DNA from: Ruegeria faecimaris
GTDB taxonomy: Bacteria; Pseudomonadota; Alphaproteobacteria; Rhodobacterales; Rhodobacteraceae
Direction: 5' to 3'
Assembly (NCBI RefSeq): GCF_900182615.1
Contig: NZ_FXTE01000001.1
Span: 248,001 to 312,000 of the forward strand
DNA: 64,000 nt
This document shows positions 27,509 through 35,099 of the stretch, piece by piece; position 1 is the stretch's first letter, and every line of letters starts with the position of its first letter. Under the pieces are notes generated by a model. That model worked only from the letters and a program-made list of their open reading frames with translations. It ran no database searches and was not told the DNA's origin. A program made the position numbers and the translations under genes.

Positions 27509-28069
27509 TCAATCGCCGCGCAACAGGGCTGCAACGCCGGTCCGGGCGATTTCGATCAGACCCAGCGGGCGCATCAGATCGGCAAAGGCGTCGATCTTGT
27601 CAGGTGCGCCGGTGATCTCAAAAATGAACGAATTCAACGTGCTGTCCACGACATTGGCACGGAAAATATCGGCCAGACGCAGCGCCTCGACCCGCTTGTC
27701 GCCGTCGCCGACCACCTTGATGATGGCCAATTCCCGCTCGACCGACGCGCCTTCGACCGTCAGGTCATGCACGTCGCGTACCGATACGATCCGGCCCAGC
27801 TGCGCCTTGATCTGTTCGATCACCTGCGGGGTGCCGGTGGTGACGATGGTGATGCGGCTGAGGTGGCCGGTATGGTCCACCTCGGCGACGGTCAGGCTTT
27901 CGATGTTATAACCACGGCCCGAGAACAGGCCGATGACGCGGGCTAGAACCCCCGGTTCATTCTCGACCAGAACTGCGATGGTATGGCGTTCCTGTACGTC
28001 GGAAAACGTGGGTCGTAGGTTATAGGCCGAATGGCGGGTGGAGCCTTTTTTGATATGTAGGGCAGACAT
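27509..28069 (-). CDS. ilvN: Acetolactate synthase small (regulatory) subunit
   Basis: IlvN (IlvH type) binds valine and confers feedback control on the acetolactate synthase catalytic subunit. The 186-aa protein has the N-terminal ACT domain (HTIAVLVENEPGVLARVIGLFSGRGYNIESLTV, about residues 28-60) and the C-terminal AHAS small-subunit domain (RELAIIKVVGD...RANVVDSTLNSFIFEITGAPDKIDAF). Length is that of the long IlvH form. It lies downstream of ilvB on the minus strand, but separated from it by an unrelated 134-codon gene whose stop is 6 bp upstream. Confidence 0.96.
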   Translation of the reverse strand: MSALHIKKGSTRHSAYNLRPTFSDVQERHTIAVLVENEPGVLARVIGLFSGRGYNIESLTVAEVDHTGHLSRITIVTTGTPQVIEQIKAQLGRIVSVRDVHDLTVEGASVERELAIIKVVGDGDKRVEALRLADIFRANVVDSTLNSFIFEITGAPDKIDAFADLMRPLGLIEIARTGVAALLRGD

Positions 28070-28075
28070 GCTGAG

Positions 28076-28480
28076 CTAGTCCTCTTCGTAGCGAAGGTTC
28101 GATACACCTTCGGCATTCTCCAGAATTTTCCAAATTGCGCCACGCAATGCATCCACCTTGGGGGCTGCGTGGTATTTCTTGAACATCTTTCTCACATGCT
28201 CGGTCTTTGGTGAGAACTGAACCAGATGGCCATCACCATAGTTTGAGCAGCCGAAAACCAGGGCAAACGGCTCGTCGTGATCAATTTCGTGATACCATCC
28301 CCAGTCCTCGGCACAGGCGAAGGAAACCTCAAACCCGGATGCGGCAAGCTCTTCACTCAGAAAGATGCTGAGTTCCTTGCCAAACACATCCGGATTGATG
28401 AAATCATCAGCTTCTTCGTTCAACTCGTCCGGCGTAGGCTGGAAGCGCGTTGCGTCAAAACTGATCATCTGCGCTGTCAT
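28076..28480 (-). CDS. Hypothetical protein inserted between ilvB and ilvN
   Basis: This 134-aa soluble acidic protein has no recognised domain. Features are an aromatic central stretch (ACAEDWGWYHEID, about residues 55-67), a glycine turn FGCSNYGDGHLVQF, and a basic segment HVRKMFKKYHAAPKVDALR. Its ATG overlaps the ilvB TGA (ATGA at 28477-28480) and it ends 6 bp before ilvN, so it is translated as part of the ilv operon. ilvB and ilvN are normally adjacent. Codon use looks like that of its neighbours, and no mobile element is visible. Function unknown; a link to branched-chain amino acid synthesis is inference from position only. Confidence 0.8.
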   Translation of the reverse strand: MTAQMISFDATRFQPTPDELNEEADDFINPDVFGKELSIFLSEELAASGFEVSFACAEDWGWYHEIDHDEPFALVFGCSNYGDGHLVQFSPKTEHVRKMFKKYHAAPKVDALRGAIWKILENAEGVSNLRYEED

Positions 28481-30228
28481 ACCAGAACCGAACCTTTGCT
28501 ATCGATCACGCCCTGCGTCTCGGCCTCGCCCAGCAGCATCTCGTTATGGGCCTTGCCCGACGGGATCATGGGGAAGCAGTTCTCGTGCTTTTCGACCAGA
28601 CAGTCGAAGATCACGGGGCCGTCATAGTTGATCATCTCCATGATCGCATCGTCCAGATCGGCGGGGTCAGAACACAAGATACCCTTGGCGCCAAACGCCT
28701 CGGCGAGCTTGACGAAATCAGGCAGCGCTTCGGACCAGGAATGCGAATACCGTTCGCCATGCAGCAGTTCCTGCCACTGGCGCACCATGCCCAAGCGTTC
28801 GTTGTTCAGGATGAACTGTTTCACCGGCAGGCGATACTGCGTAGCAGTGCCCATTTCCTGCATGTTCATCAGCCACGAGGCCTCACCAGCCACGTTGATC
28901 ACCAGCGCGTCGGGATGTGCCATCTGAACACCGATCGAGGCCGGGAATCCGTAACCCATCGTGCCCAGACCACCTGAGGTCATCCAGCGGTTGGGATCTT
29001 CGAAGCCAAGGTATTGAGCGGCCCACATCTGGTGTTGGCCAACCTCGGTCGTGATGTAACGGTCATGTTTTTTGGTCAGTTCTTCAAGGCGTTGCAGCGC
29101 GTATTGCGGTTTGATGGTCTTTTCGCTGTTGGTATAGGCAAGGCAGTTCACCTTGCGCCATTCGCCGATCTGTTCCTGCCATTTCGCAATAGCTGCGGTG
29201 TTGGACTTGCGACCGCGCGATTTCCAGACCTTGAGGATGTCCTCAAGCACGTGGGCCACATCGCCAACAATCGGGATATCAACGCGGATCACCTTGTTGA
29301 TAGAAGACGGGTCGATGTCGATATGCGCTTTTTTGGAATCGGGCGAGAACGCGTCGATCCGTCCAGTGATGCGGTCATCAAAACGAGCGCCGATATTGAT
29401 CATCAGATCGCAATCATGCATCGCCAGATTGGCCTCATACAACCCGTGCATGCCCAGCATACCAAGCCAGTTTTTGCCCGACGCCGGATAGGCGCCCAGA
29501 CCCATCAGGGTCGAAGTGATCGGGAAATCTGTTGCGTCTACCAGTTCCCGCAGCAACTGGCTGGCTGCCGGGCCCGAATTGATGACGCCGCCGCCGGTGT
29601 AAAAGACGGGTTTCTTGGCGGTCTCAATCGCAGCAACCAACTCGGTGATCTCTTCCAGATCGCCCTTCACTATCGGTTGGTAGTGCGAGGTCGAGGGCTT
29701 TGGGGCGCTATAGTCACCGGTTGCGAACTGAACGTCTTTGGGGATATCGACCAGAACCGGACCAGGGCGGCCCGAGGTGGCGACATGGAACGCCTCGTGC
29801 AGGGTATCGGACAGCGAATTCGTGTCCTTTACCAGCCAGTTATGTTTGGTGCAGGGGCGGGTGATGCCAATAGTATCAGCCTCCTGAAAGGCGTCCGAGC
29901 CGATCATGAAGGTTGGAACCTGTCCGGTCAGAACAACAATCGGGATCGAGTCCAGAAGCGCATCTGTCAGCCCGGTCACCGCATTGGTAGCGCCGGGGCC
30001 CGAGGTCACAAGTGCAACGCCGGGCTTGCCGGTCGAGCGGGCATAGCCTTCGGCGGCGTGAACCGCACCCTGTTCGTGACGCACCAGAATGTGGCGAATG
30101 TCGTTTTGCAGAAAGATCTCATCATAGATCGGTAGCACGGCGCCACCGGGGTATCCGAATACCGTGTCCACGCCCTGATCCTTGAGGGCCTGAACTACCA
30201 TCTTTGCGCCGGTCATCTCACGTGTCAT
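28477..30228 (-). CDS. ilvB: Acetolactate synthase large (catalytic) subunit
   Basis: This thiamine diphosphate- and FAD-dependent enzyme makes acetolactate or acetohydroxybutyrate, the first common step of valine, leucine and isoleucine synthesis. The 583-aa protein has the N-terminal ThDP pyrimidine domain with the catalytic Glu (VRHEQGAVHAAEGYARSTGKPG), the central FAD-binding domain, and the C-terminal domain with the ThDP diphosphate motif (VINVAGEASWLMNMQEMGTA...NNERLGMVRQWQ). In that motif GEA replaces the common GDG/GDA start. Length is normal. A leader peptide and attenuator precede it. Confidence 0.96.
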   Translation of the reverse strand: MTREMTGAKMVVQALKDQGVDTVFGYPGGAVLPIYDEIFLQNDIRHILVRHEQGAVHAAEGYARSTGKPGVALVTSGPGATNAVTGLTDALLDSIPIVVLTGQVPTFMIGSDAFQEADTIGITRPCTKHNWLVKDTNSLSDTLHEAFHVATSGRPGPVLVDIPKDVQFATGDYSAPKPSTSHYQPIVKGDLEEITELVAAIETAKKPVFYTGGGVINSGPAASQLLRELVDATDFPITSTLMGLGAYPASGKNWLGMLGMHGLYEANLAMHDCDLMINIGARFDDRITGRIDAFSPDSKKAHIDIDPSSINKVIRVDIPIVGDVAHVLEDILKVWKSRGRKSNTAAIAKWQEQIGEWRKVNCLAYTNSEKTIKPQYALQRLEELTKKHDRYITTEVGQHQMWAAQYLGFEDPNRWMTSGGLGTMGYGFPASIGVQMAHPDALVINVAGEASWLMNMQEMGTATQYRLPVKQFILNNERLGMVRQWQELLHGERYSHSWSEALPDFVKLAEAFGAKGILCSDPADLDDAIMEMINYDGPVIFDCLVEKHENCFPMIPSGKAHNEMLLGEAETQGVIDSKGSVLV

Positions 30229-30269
30229 CTGCTTTGCTCCGTTCGCGACATGTGTCTTGCGTTTCGCAT

Positions 30270-30297
30270 AAAAAAAGCCCCCGAGATTTTCGGAGGC
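30270..30297 (-). terminator. Attenuator terminator before ilvB
   Basis: On the minus strand GCCTCCGA and TCGGGGGC (with G-T pairing) form an 8-bp stem around a short AAAAT-type loop, followed by seven T residues (30270-30276). It lies between the leader peptide stop and the ilvB start, the position of an intrinsic attenuator. A second perfect 9-bp stem, GCGCATGGG/CCCATGCGC (30330-30338 with 30296-30304), overlaps the leader stop region and adjoins the terminator, the arrangement expected of a pause or competing hairpin. Confidence 0.9.
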
Positions 30298-30322
30298 GCA
30301 TGGGTTCGATTATGGTTTACCG

Positions 30323-30370
30323 TTACCGGCCCATGCGCGTGGTTCCTACGATTACGACTAGCGTTCTCAT
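30323..30370 (-). CDS. ilvB leader peptide
   Basis: This 15-codon reading frame (MRTLVVIVGTTRMGR, stop TAA at 30323-30325) starts at 30370 behind AAGGAG with 9-bp spacing. It carries Leu-Val-Val-Ile-Val in a row (codons CTA GTC GTA ATC GTA). Such a run of branched-chain codons directly ahead of a terminator is the signature of ribosome-mediated attenuation: with charged tRNAs scarce the ribosome stalls and transcription reads on into ilvB. Confidence 0.92.
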   Translation of the reverse strand: MRTLVVIVGTTRMGR

Positions 30371-30401
30371 CGCCAGAGGCTCCTTTTTGCGTGGGTTGGA
30401 C

Positions 30402-30428
30402 ATTATGGGCGGTGGAAAGGGGCGTCAA
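30402..30428 (-). promoter_or_regulatory. Predicted ilvB promoter
   Basis: On the minus strand TTGACG (30423-30428) and CATAAT (30402-30407) are spaced by 15 bp, close to the sigma-70 pattern. Transcription would start near 30395, about 25 nt before the leader peptide start. The spacing is a little short, so the exact boxes are uncertain. Confidence 0.6.
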
Positions 30429-30650
30429 CAGGCAATTGCACCAATTTTCTAACTTCTGGGTGGTATTTTGCGACATTTTATTGCGCATTTTGACGCATGT
30501 TCGGAACTTTCGGGATTTTCGCCCCTTTGCAATGCTTGGCGAGTGGCACGGAAGTGTCGAAATGCGTCATGCCGATGTCCGAAACGGGCATGATCGTGAT
30601 TTTAGGCTGAGTCACGCTGGACTTAATTGCAGTGGCGAGGGAGGCCGAAC

Positions 30651-31496
30651 ATGTTGCAGGATCTGGTTGATCTCGGGCGATACCCGATAGACCGCCCCGG
30701 TTCATGGGCATATGAGCAGCTGATAGGTGATCTGAGGCGCGAGCTGGATCGGGACGGCTGTGCTGTTCTTCCAGGTTTCGTACACGAGGATGGCGTGGCG
30801 CGTTTGCTGAAAGAAGCCGATAAGACTGCCGTTGGTGCACATAGGTCATTTAGCCGAACGAATCCGTATTTCACCAAAGACGACCCGGCATTGGCGCCAA
30901 GCCATCCGGTGCGTCGATTTTATGATCGGTCGAATGCCTTTGTGCCAGCGGACAGTTTTTCCAAATCCGGACCGCTGCGACGTATTTATGAGTTCGCTGG
31001 TTTTTTACCTTTCATTCGAACGGCATTGAACGAGTCCGAAGACCGGTTCTTTCGCTACGATGATCCTTTGGCTGATGTCATCATCAACGTGGTCGAAGAA
31101 GGGCAGGGGTTTCCCTGGCATTTTGACACCAACAACTACACCGTGACGCTGGCCATTCAGAATGGAGAATTCGGTGGTGAATTCGAATATGCCCCCAACC
31201 TGCGAAGCGCCGAGGATGAGAATTTCGCGGCTGTTTCTGCGGTTCTGGGCGGTGATCGGACACGGGTGCACCAGTTGGTGTTGAACCCAGGGGATCTGCA
31301 GATTTTCAAAGGGCGCTATTCCTTGCACCGGGTCGCTCCCGTGAAAGGAGAGCGCAGACGATATGTCGGGATCTTTTCTTTTGTCGAAACCGAAGGCATG
31401 TGCGGTGGGGTGGAACGGACCCGTCAGTTATATGGGCGTGTTCTTCAGCATCACCATGACAAGGAAGGAGTCCGGCGCGACGCCCTTCTGGATTGA
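30651..31496 (+). CDS. Fe(II)/2-oxoglutarate-dependent oxygenase, BesD/HalD-like, with HxD triad
   Basis: This 281-aa enzyme starts at 30651 after GGGAGG. The jelly-roll iron site is visible as H157-F-D159 (FPWHFDTNNYTV) and a distal H226 (GRYSLHRVAP), with R238 or a neighbour likely to bind 2-oxoglutarate. The flanking sequence (GGEFEYAPNLRSAEDEN, LNPGDLQIFKGRYSLHRV, YVGIFSFVE) resembles proteins that databases often name HalD/BesD amino-acid halogenases, as I remember them. True halogenases have Gly or Ala in place of the metal-binding acidic residue; here Asp is present, so hydroxylation is the likelier reaction. The substrate may be an amino acid, by family analogy only. Confidence 0.78.
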   Translation: MLQDLVDLGRYPIDRPGSWAYEQLIGDLRRELDRDGCAVLPGFVHEDGVARLLKEADKTAVGAHRSFSRTNPYFTKDDPALAPSHPVRRFYDRSNAFVPADSFSKSGPLRRIYEFAGFLPFIRTALNESEDRFFRYDDPLADVIINVVEEGQGFPWHFDTNNYTVTLAIQNGEFGGEFEYAPNLRSAEDENFAAVSAVLGGDRTRVHQLVLNPGDLQIFKGRYSLHRVAPVKGERRRYVGIFSFVETEGMCGGVERTRQLYGRVLQHHHDKEGVRRDALLD

Positions 31497-31553
31497 CGGT
31501 AACTAAGAGTGCTCTCGCCCGTTGCCCGCCTGCCTGCGGCGGCTAGGCCGAGC

Positions 31554-31568
31554 AGCGCGTGCCGCGCT
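31554..31568. terminator. Hairpin between convergent oxygenase and response-regulator genes
   Basis: AGCGCG and CGCGCT flank TGC in the 78-bp gap between two convergent genes. The surrounding sequence is GC-rich (CCGCCTGCCTGCGGCGG just before). No T-tract; termination is plausible only. Confidence 0.45.
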
Positions 31569-31574
31569 ACGGGA

Positions 31575-32222
31575 TCAGAACCCTGGGCTGGTGCCCTGTA
31601 GAACGCCGTGCTCCAGCGCATAGCGGGTCAGGCCGGCAGTTGAGGATATGCCCAATTTTCGTTTGATGTTCTTGCGATGGGTTTCGACCGTTCGCACTGA
31701 GATATCAAGTGTTTGGGCGACTTCCTTGTTCGATTTCCCTTGTGCCAGCTCCAGCAAGATCGTCTGCTCGCGCCCGGTCAAAGCCTCGCGCGTTGTGTCG
31801 CCTTTGGGTTTGAGGGAACCGCTTGCGCCCGTGCACAAGTATTGTTCACCCCGCATGACGGCATCGATGGCCTTTTTGATTTCATCCGTTGGGACGTCCT
31901 TGAGCACGTACCCTTTTGCACCATGGCTGAGAGCAGTCGAAATATATTCGGGGCTGTCATGCATGGACAGGATCAGAATGCAGGTGTCCGGTATGCGTTC
32001 AAGGATGATCTCGGTTGCGCTCAGACCGCTTAGCCCGGGCATGTTCAGGTCCATCAGGATGACGTCAGGCTTCAGATCCGCAACCTGATCAACCGCTTTC
32101 TTTCCGCTGCTGAGTGTCCCGACCACGGTGATGTCGTCATAGCTTTCGAGGATCGACTGGATCCCCTCGGCCACCATTGGATGATCGTCGACAATCAGGA
32201 CCCGGATCGTCTGGTCGCTCAT
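31575..32222 (-). CDS. LuxR/NarL-type response regulator
   Basis: This 215-aa protein has a receiver domain with the acidic pocket DD (residues 12-13), phosphoacceptor D58 (VILMDLNMPG) and a conserved Lys in GYVLKD. The C-terminal LuxR-type HTH (about 145-210) reads LTGREQTILLELAQGKSNKEVAQTLDISVRTVETHRKNIKRKL. It is translationally coupled to the kinase gene upstream (ATGA overlap at 32219-32222). The pair is divergent from the TRAP operon, which is its probable target. Confidence 0.93.
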   Translation of the reverse strand: MSDQTIRVLIVDDHPMVAEGIQSILESYDDITVVGTLSSGKKAVDQVADLKPDVILMDLNMPGLSGLSATEIILERIPDTCILILSMHDSPEYISTALSHGAKGYVLKDVPTDEIKKAIDAVMRGEQYLCTGASGSLKPKGDTTREALTGREQTILLELAQGKSNKEVAQTLDISVRTVETHRKNIKRKLGISSTAGLTRYALEHGVLQGTSPGF

Positions 32223-33652
32223 GTACCGGCCTTTCGGTTCGGAGTTGCGTCTTCCTGCGGCGGCAACAGGTGGCTGAGTGGCAGGCTGACCTCGATCACT
32301 GTGCCGCTGCGGTGGCCGCGTGATGACAGAATACGCAGCGATCCGTCAAGTTGCTCGATCCGTTCCTGCATGTTGCGCAACCCAATCCCGGTACTGCCCC
32401 GACCCGGAGAGTTGCGCAAACCGCGGCCATTGTCGGTTATTCGCATGGTTGCGCCTTTCTTGTGCCCGCGCAGATCGATGGTGACATGGGTGGCTCCGGA
32501 ATGGCGTTCGATATTGGTCAGGGCCTCTTGGGCAATGCGATAGAGGGCGATCTTGCTATCCTGATCCAGCCGGTTGCGGAAAACAACGGTCGAGAAATCG
32601 GTCTCGATCCCGGTTCTCTCGCGGAAATCATCTGTCAGAGCCTCAAGCGCGGGGCCGAGGCCCAAATCGTCCAGCACGCCGGGGCGCAAGTCGCGACTGA
32701 TGCGGCGGACCTCGCTGATGGCGGTTCCCAGATGCTCGATCCCCTTGTCCAGTGGATCATGCGCGCCCACATCATCGCCGCGCGACAGGCGACGGCGGGC
32801 GTTGTCCAACGCAAAGCGCACGCCCACAAGGATCTGACTGATCCCGTCATGAAGCTCGCGTGCCACACGGCCGCGCTCTTCCTCTTGTGCGTCGAACACC
32901 CGTTGGGTCAGCTGTTTCAGCTTGGCATCGGCCAGACGTCTTTCGCGGATGTTGAGCAACATGCCTGAGGCAAAGACAATCAGAACAGCGGCCAGAACAA
33001 TGGCACCGATATACATGAAGGTACGCTGCACGCGCGCTTCAACCTCGGCCCGTGCGCTGGCAACTGCGGCAACAATGTCATCGATGAATACCCCGGTGCC
33101 CACGACCCAGCGCCAATCCTGAAGGCCGACGACATAGGCGATCATCTGCGCTTCTTCCCCGGTCGAGGGCTTTTGCCACATAAAGCTGTGCCAACCCGCA
33201 CCCTGACGAGCAAGGCGAATGAACTCATTCACCACCGGCGTGCCGTCGCTGTCGGTCAGACCCTCCCAATTTCGGTTGATGAACTCAGTCTGACGGGGGC
33301 TGACCAGATTGGTGCCGTCATAGTCATAGACGAAAAAGAACCCGTCCTGCCCATAGATCATGGCCGACAGGATTTGCGCGACCTGAGTTTTGGCGGCGGT
33401 GTCATCCGGAGCCGCGCGCCCGTAGATATAGGCAAACCCATTGCGCGCCTGAGTCACATAGTTGCGCAGCTCTTCCTTCTTGGCCTGAATCAAAGAGCGT
33501 TCCAGTGCTTCAATTTCGCGCTCGGCAGTGGCGCGCGCCTCATAGGCAACCATCACCGCAATCGCGGCCACCGCCACGACCAGCGGGATCGCCGCCACCA
33601 GCGACAGCTTTTGAGCATAGGTCAACGAGACCAGTTGTCGAAGTCTTTGCAT
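32219..33652 (-). CDS. Cache-domain sensor histidine kinase (HisKA_3 type)
   Basis: This 477-aa membrane kinase starts MQRLRQLVSLTYAQKLSLVAAIP at 33652. Two transmembrane helices (about residues 15-37 and 210-235) enclose a periplasmic single-Cache domain (ILSAMIYGQDGFFFVYDYDGTNLVSP...GWHSFMWQKP, DWRWVVGTGVFIDDI), which in this family binds small organic ligands such as carboxylates. The HisKA_3 phosphoacceptor lies in RVARELHDGISQ and the ATPase domain has DNGRGLRN and GIGLRNMQER. It should phosphorylate the adjacent LuxR-type regulator. The 245 bp between it and the TRAP gene would hold both promoters. Confidence 0.92.
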   Translation of the reverse strand: MQRLRQLVSLTYAQKLSLVAAIPLVVAVAAIAVMVAYEARATAEREIEALERSLIQAKKEELRNYVTQARNGFAYIYGRAAPDDTAAKTQVAQILSAMIYGQDGFFFVYDYDGTNLVSPRQTEFINRNWEGLTDSDGTPVVNEFIRLARQGAGWHSFMWQKPSTGEEAQMIAYVVGLQDWRWVVGTGVFIDDIVAAVASARAEVEARVQRTFMYIGAIVLAAVLIVFASGMLLNIRERRLADAKLKQLTQRVFDAQEEERGRVARELHDGISQILVGVRFALDNARRRLSRGDDVGAHDPLDKGIEHLGTAISEVRRISRDLRPGVLDDLGLGPALEALTDDFRERTGIETDFSTVVFRNRLDQDSKIALYRIAQEALTNIERHSGATHVTIDLRGHKKGATMRITDNGRGLRNSPGRGSTGIGLRNMQERIEQLDGSLRILSSRGHRSGTVIEVSLPLSHLLPPQEDATPNRKAGT

Positions 33653-33786
33653 GGACGAATCGATACGCAAGCCACAGCAAAATTGCAAAAAGATTGGGCG
33701 TCTGGCGGGAAAACGGCACCAAAAATCCCTGTTTTGCTATGATTGGACCGTTATTGCCTGTGCAATTCGCGCAGAAAGCCGCGTTT

Positions 33787-33797
33787 CTACGCAGTAG
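33787..33797. promoter_or_regulatory. Palindrome CTAC-GCA-GTAG in the kinase/TRAP intergenic region
   Basis: A perfect 4-bp inverted repeat with a 3-bp centre lies 101 bp before the dctP start, followed at once by another GTAG-like half (TAGTAGG). Short dyads of this kind are the usual targets of LuxR/NarL-type regulators, but the site is small and may be chance. Confidence 0.3.
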
Positions 33798-33897
33798 TAG
33801 GTATTCCCTTTCACTTCCTTGTGACTAGTCTTGCCGCTGTTGAATACGACAGGCCCGGACAATCCGGGTCATGATTATGAAGGGGAGGATCACTCAT

Positions 33898-34980
33898 ATG
33901 GACCGTCGTTCATTTCTGAAAACATCCGCACTGGGCGGCTCGGCTGCTGCAGCGACCACGCTGGCGGCACCGGCCTATGCACAGGGCAAGCGCACGCTGA
34001 CCATGGTCACATCCTGGGGCCGTGGCCTTGCAGGTGTGTTCGACAGCGCGCAGCGTTGCGCCGACAGCATCACCACCATGTCGGACGGCAACCTGAACGT
34101 TGAGATCAAAGCAGCCGGTGAGCTGGTTGGCGCGTTCGAAGTGTTTGACGCGGTATCATCCGGTCAGGCCGACATGTACCACGCGGCAGACTACTATTTT
34201 GTGGGTCAGCATCCGGGCTATGCATTCTTTACCGCTGTTCCGTTTGGTATGACCGCCCAGGAACTGGTGAACTGGTACTACCATGCCGGTGGTATGGAAC
34301 TGCATGACGAGCTGGGCGAAATCTTTGGCCTTAAATCCTTCCTGGCTGGTAACACCGGTGCGCAGGCGGGTGGCTGGTACTCGAAAGAGATCAACAGCCC
34401 CGAAGATTTCAACGGCCTGAAGTTCCGCATGCCGGGGCTGGGCGGTAAAGCTCTGGGTAAACTGGGCGCATCCGTACAGAACATTCCGGGCTCCGAAGTG
34501 TATCAGGCGCTGTCATCCGGCGCGATCGACGGAACCGAGTGGATCGGTCCGTGGGCTGACGAAAAAGCCGGTTTCCAGGAAATCACCAAGACATACTACA
34601 CCGCGGGCTTCCATGAGCCGGGTGCGGGTCTTTCGCTGGCAACCAACCGCGAGGTCTATGACAGCCTGTCTGCCTCGCAGCAGAAGATCATCGAGATCGC
34701 CGCAGGTGAATGCCATCAGTGGAACCTGGCGCAATTCCTGGCCAACAACGGCGCGGCGCTGCAGCGTCTGCAGGCTGGTGGCGTCAAGGTCATGGAGTTC
34801 CCGGACAGCGTTTGGGACGCGTTTGGTGCCGCAAGCCAGGAAGTCCTGGACGAGAACATGGGCGACGAGCTGTTCAAGCGCATCCACGACAGCGCGATGG
34901 AATCCATGGCCGCGTCTTCGGCCTGGAACAATCTGTCGTCGGGTGTCTACACCTCGCAGCGCGACCGCGTTCGCGGCTAA
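33898..34980 (+). CDS. dctP: TRAP transporter substrate-binding protein, DctP family
   Basis: This 360-aa periplasmic binding protein starts at 33898 behind AGGGGAGGA. The leader has a twin-arginine motif (MDRRSFLKTSALGG...APAYAQ), so export by Tat is likely. The mature part shows DctP features: ELVGAFEVFDAVSSGQADM, the carboxylate-binding-arginine region GLKFRMPGLGGKAL and SSGAIDGTEWIGPWAD. It most resembles the alpha-keto acid/TakP-like subgroup; that substrate class is inference. The membrane subunit genes follow, and a two-component system with a Cache sensor is divergent. Confidence 0.93.
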   Translation: MDRRSFLKTSALGGSAAAATTLAAPAYAQGKRTLTMVTSWGRGLAGVFDSAQRCADSITTMSDGNLNVEIKAAGELVGAFEVFDAVSSGQADMYHAADYYFVGQHPGYAFFTAVPFGMTAQELVNWYYHAGGMELHDELGEIFGLKSFLAGNTGAQAGGWYSKEINSPEDFNGLKFRMPGLGGKALGKLGASVQNIPGSEVYQALSSGAIDGTEWIGPWADEKAGFQEITKTYYTAGFHEPGAGLSLATNREVYDSLSASQQKIIEIAAGECHQWNLAQFLANNGAALQRLQAGGVKVMEFPDSVWDAFGAASQEVLDENMGDELFKRIHDSAMESMAASSAWNNLSSGVYTSQRDRVRG

Positions 34981-35004
34981 GTCACTTCGATCTTTGAAAT
35001 CGGT

Positions 35005-35023
35005 TCCCCCGGATGTCGGGGGA
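35005..35023 (+). terminator. Hairpin between dctP and dctQ
   Basis: TCCCCCG and CGGGGGA form a 7-bp GC stem 24 bp after the dctP stop, followed by a weak GCCTTTCC. A leaky terminator or mRNA-stabilising stem here would leave the binding protein in excess over the membrane subunits, as TRAP systems usually need. Confidence 0.6.
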
Positions 35024-35099
35024 GCCTTTCCCGTTGCGCATCTGACGGTCAGACAAACTGTAACTCTCAAATGTGCAACTGACGCGACCTGGGGACAAC

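Noticed and set aside
29014-30135. 373-codon plus-strand frame within ilvB
   Set aside because: It is antisense to a fully conserved ilvB and its translation is compositionally odd.
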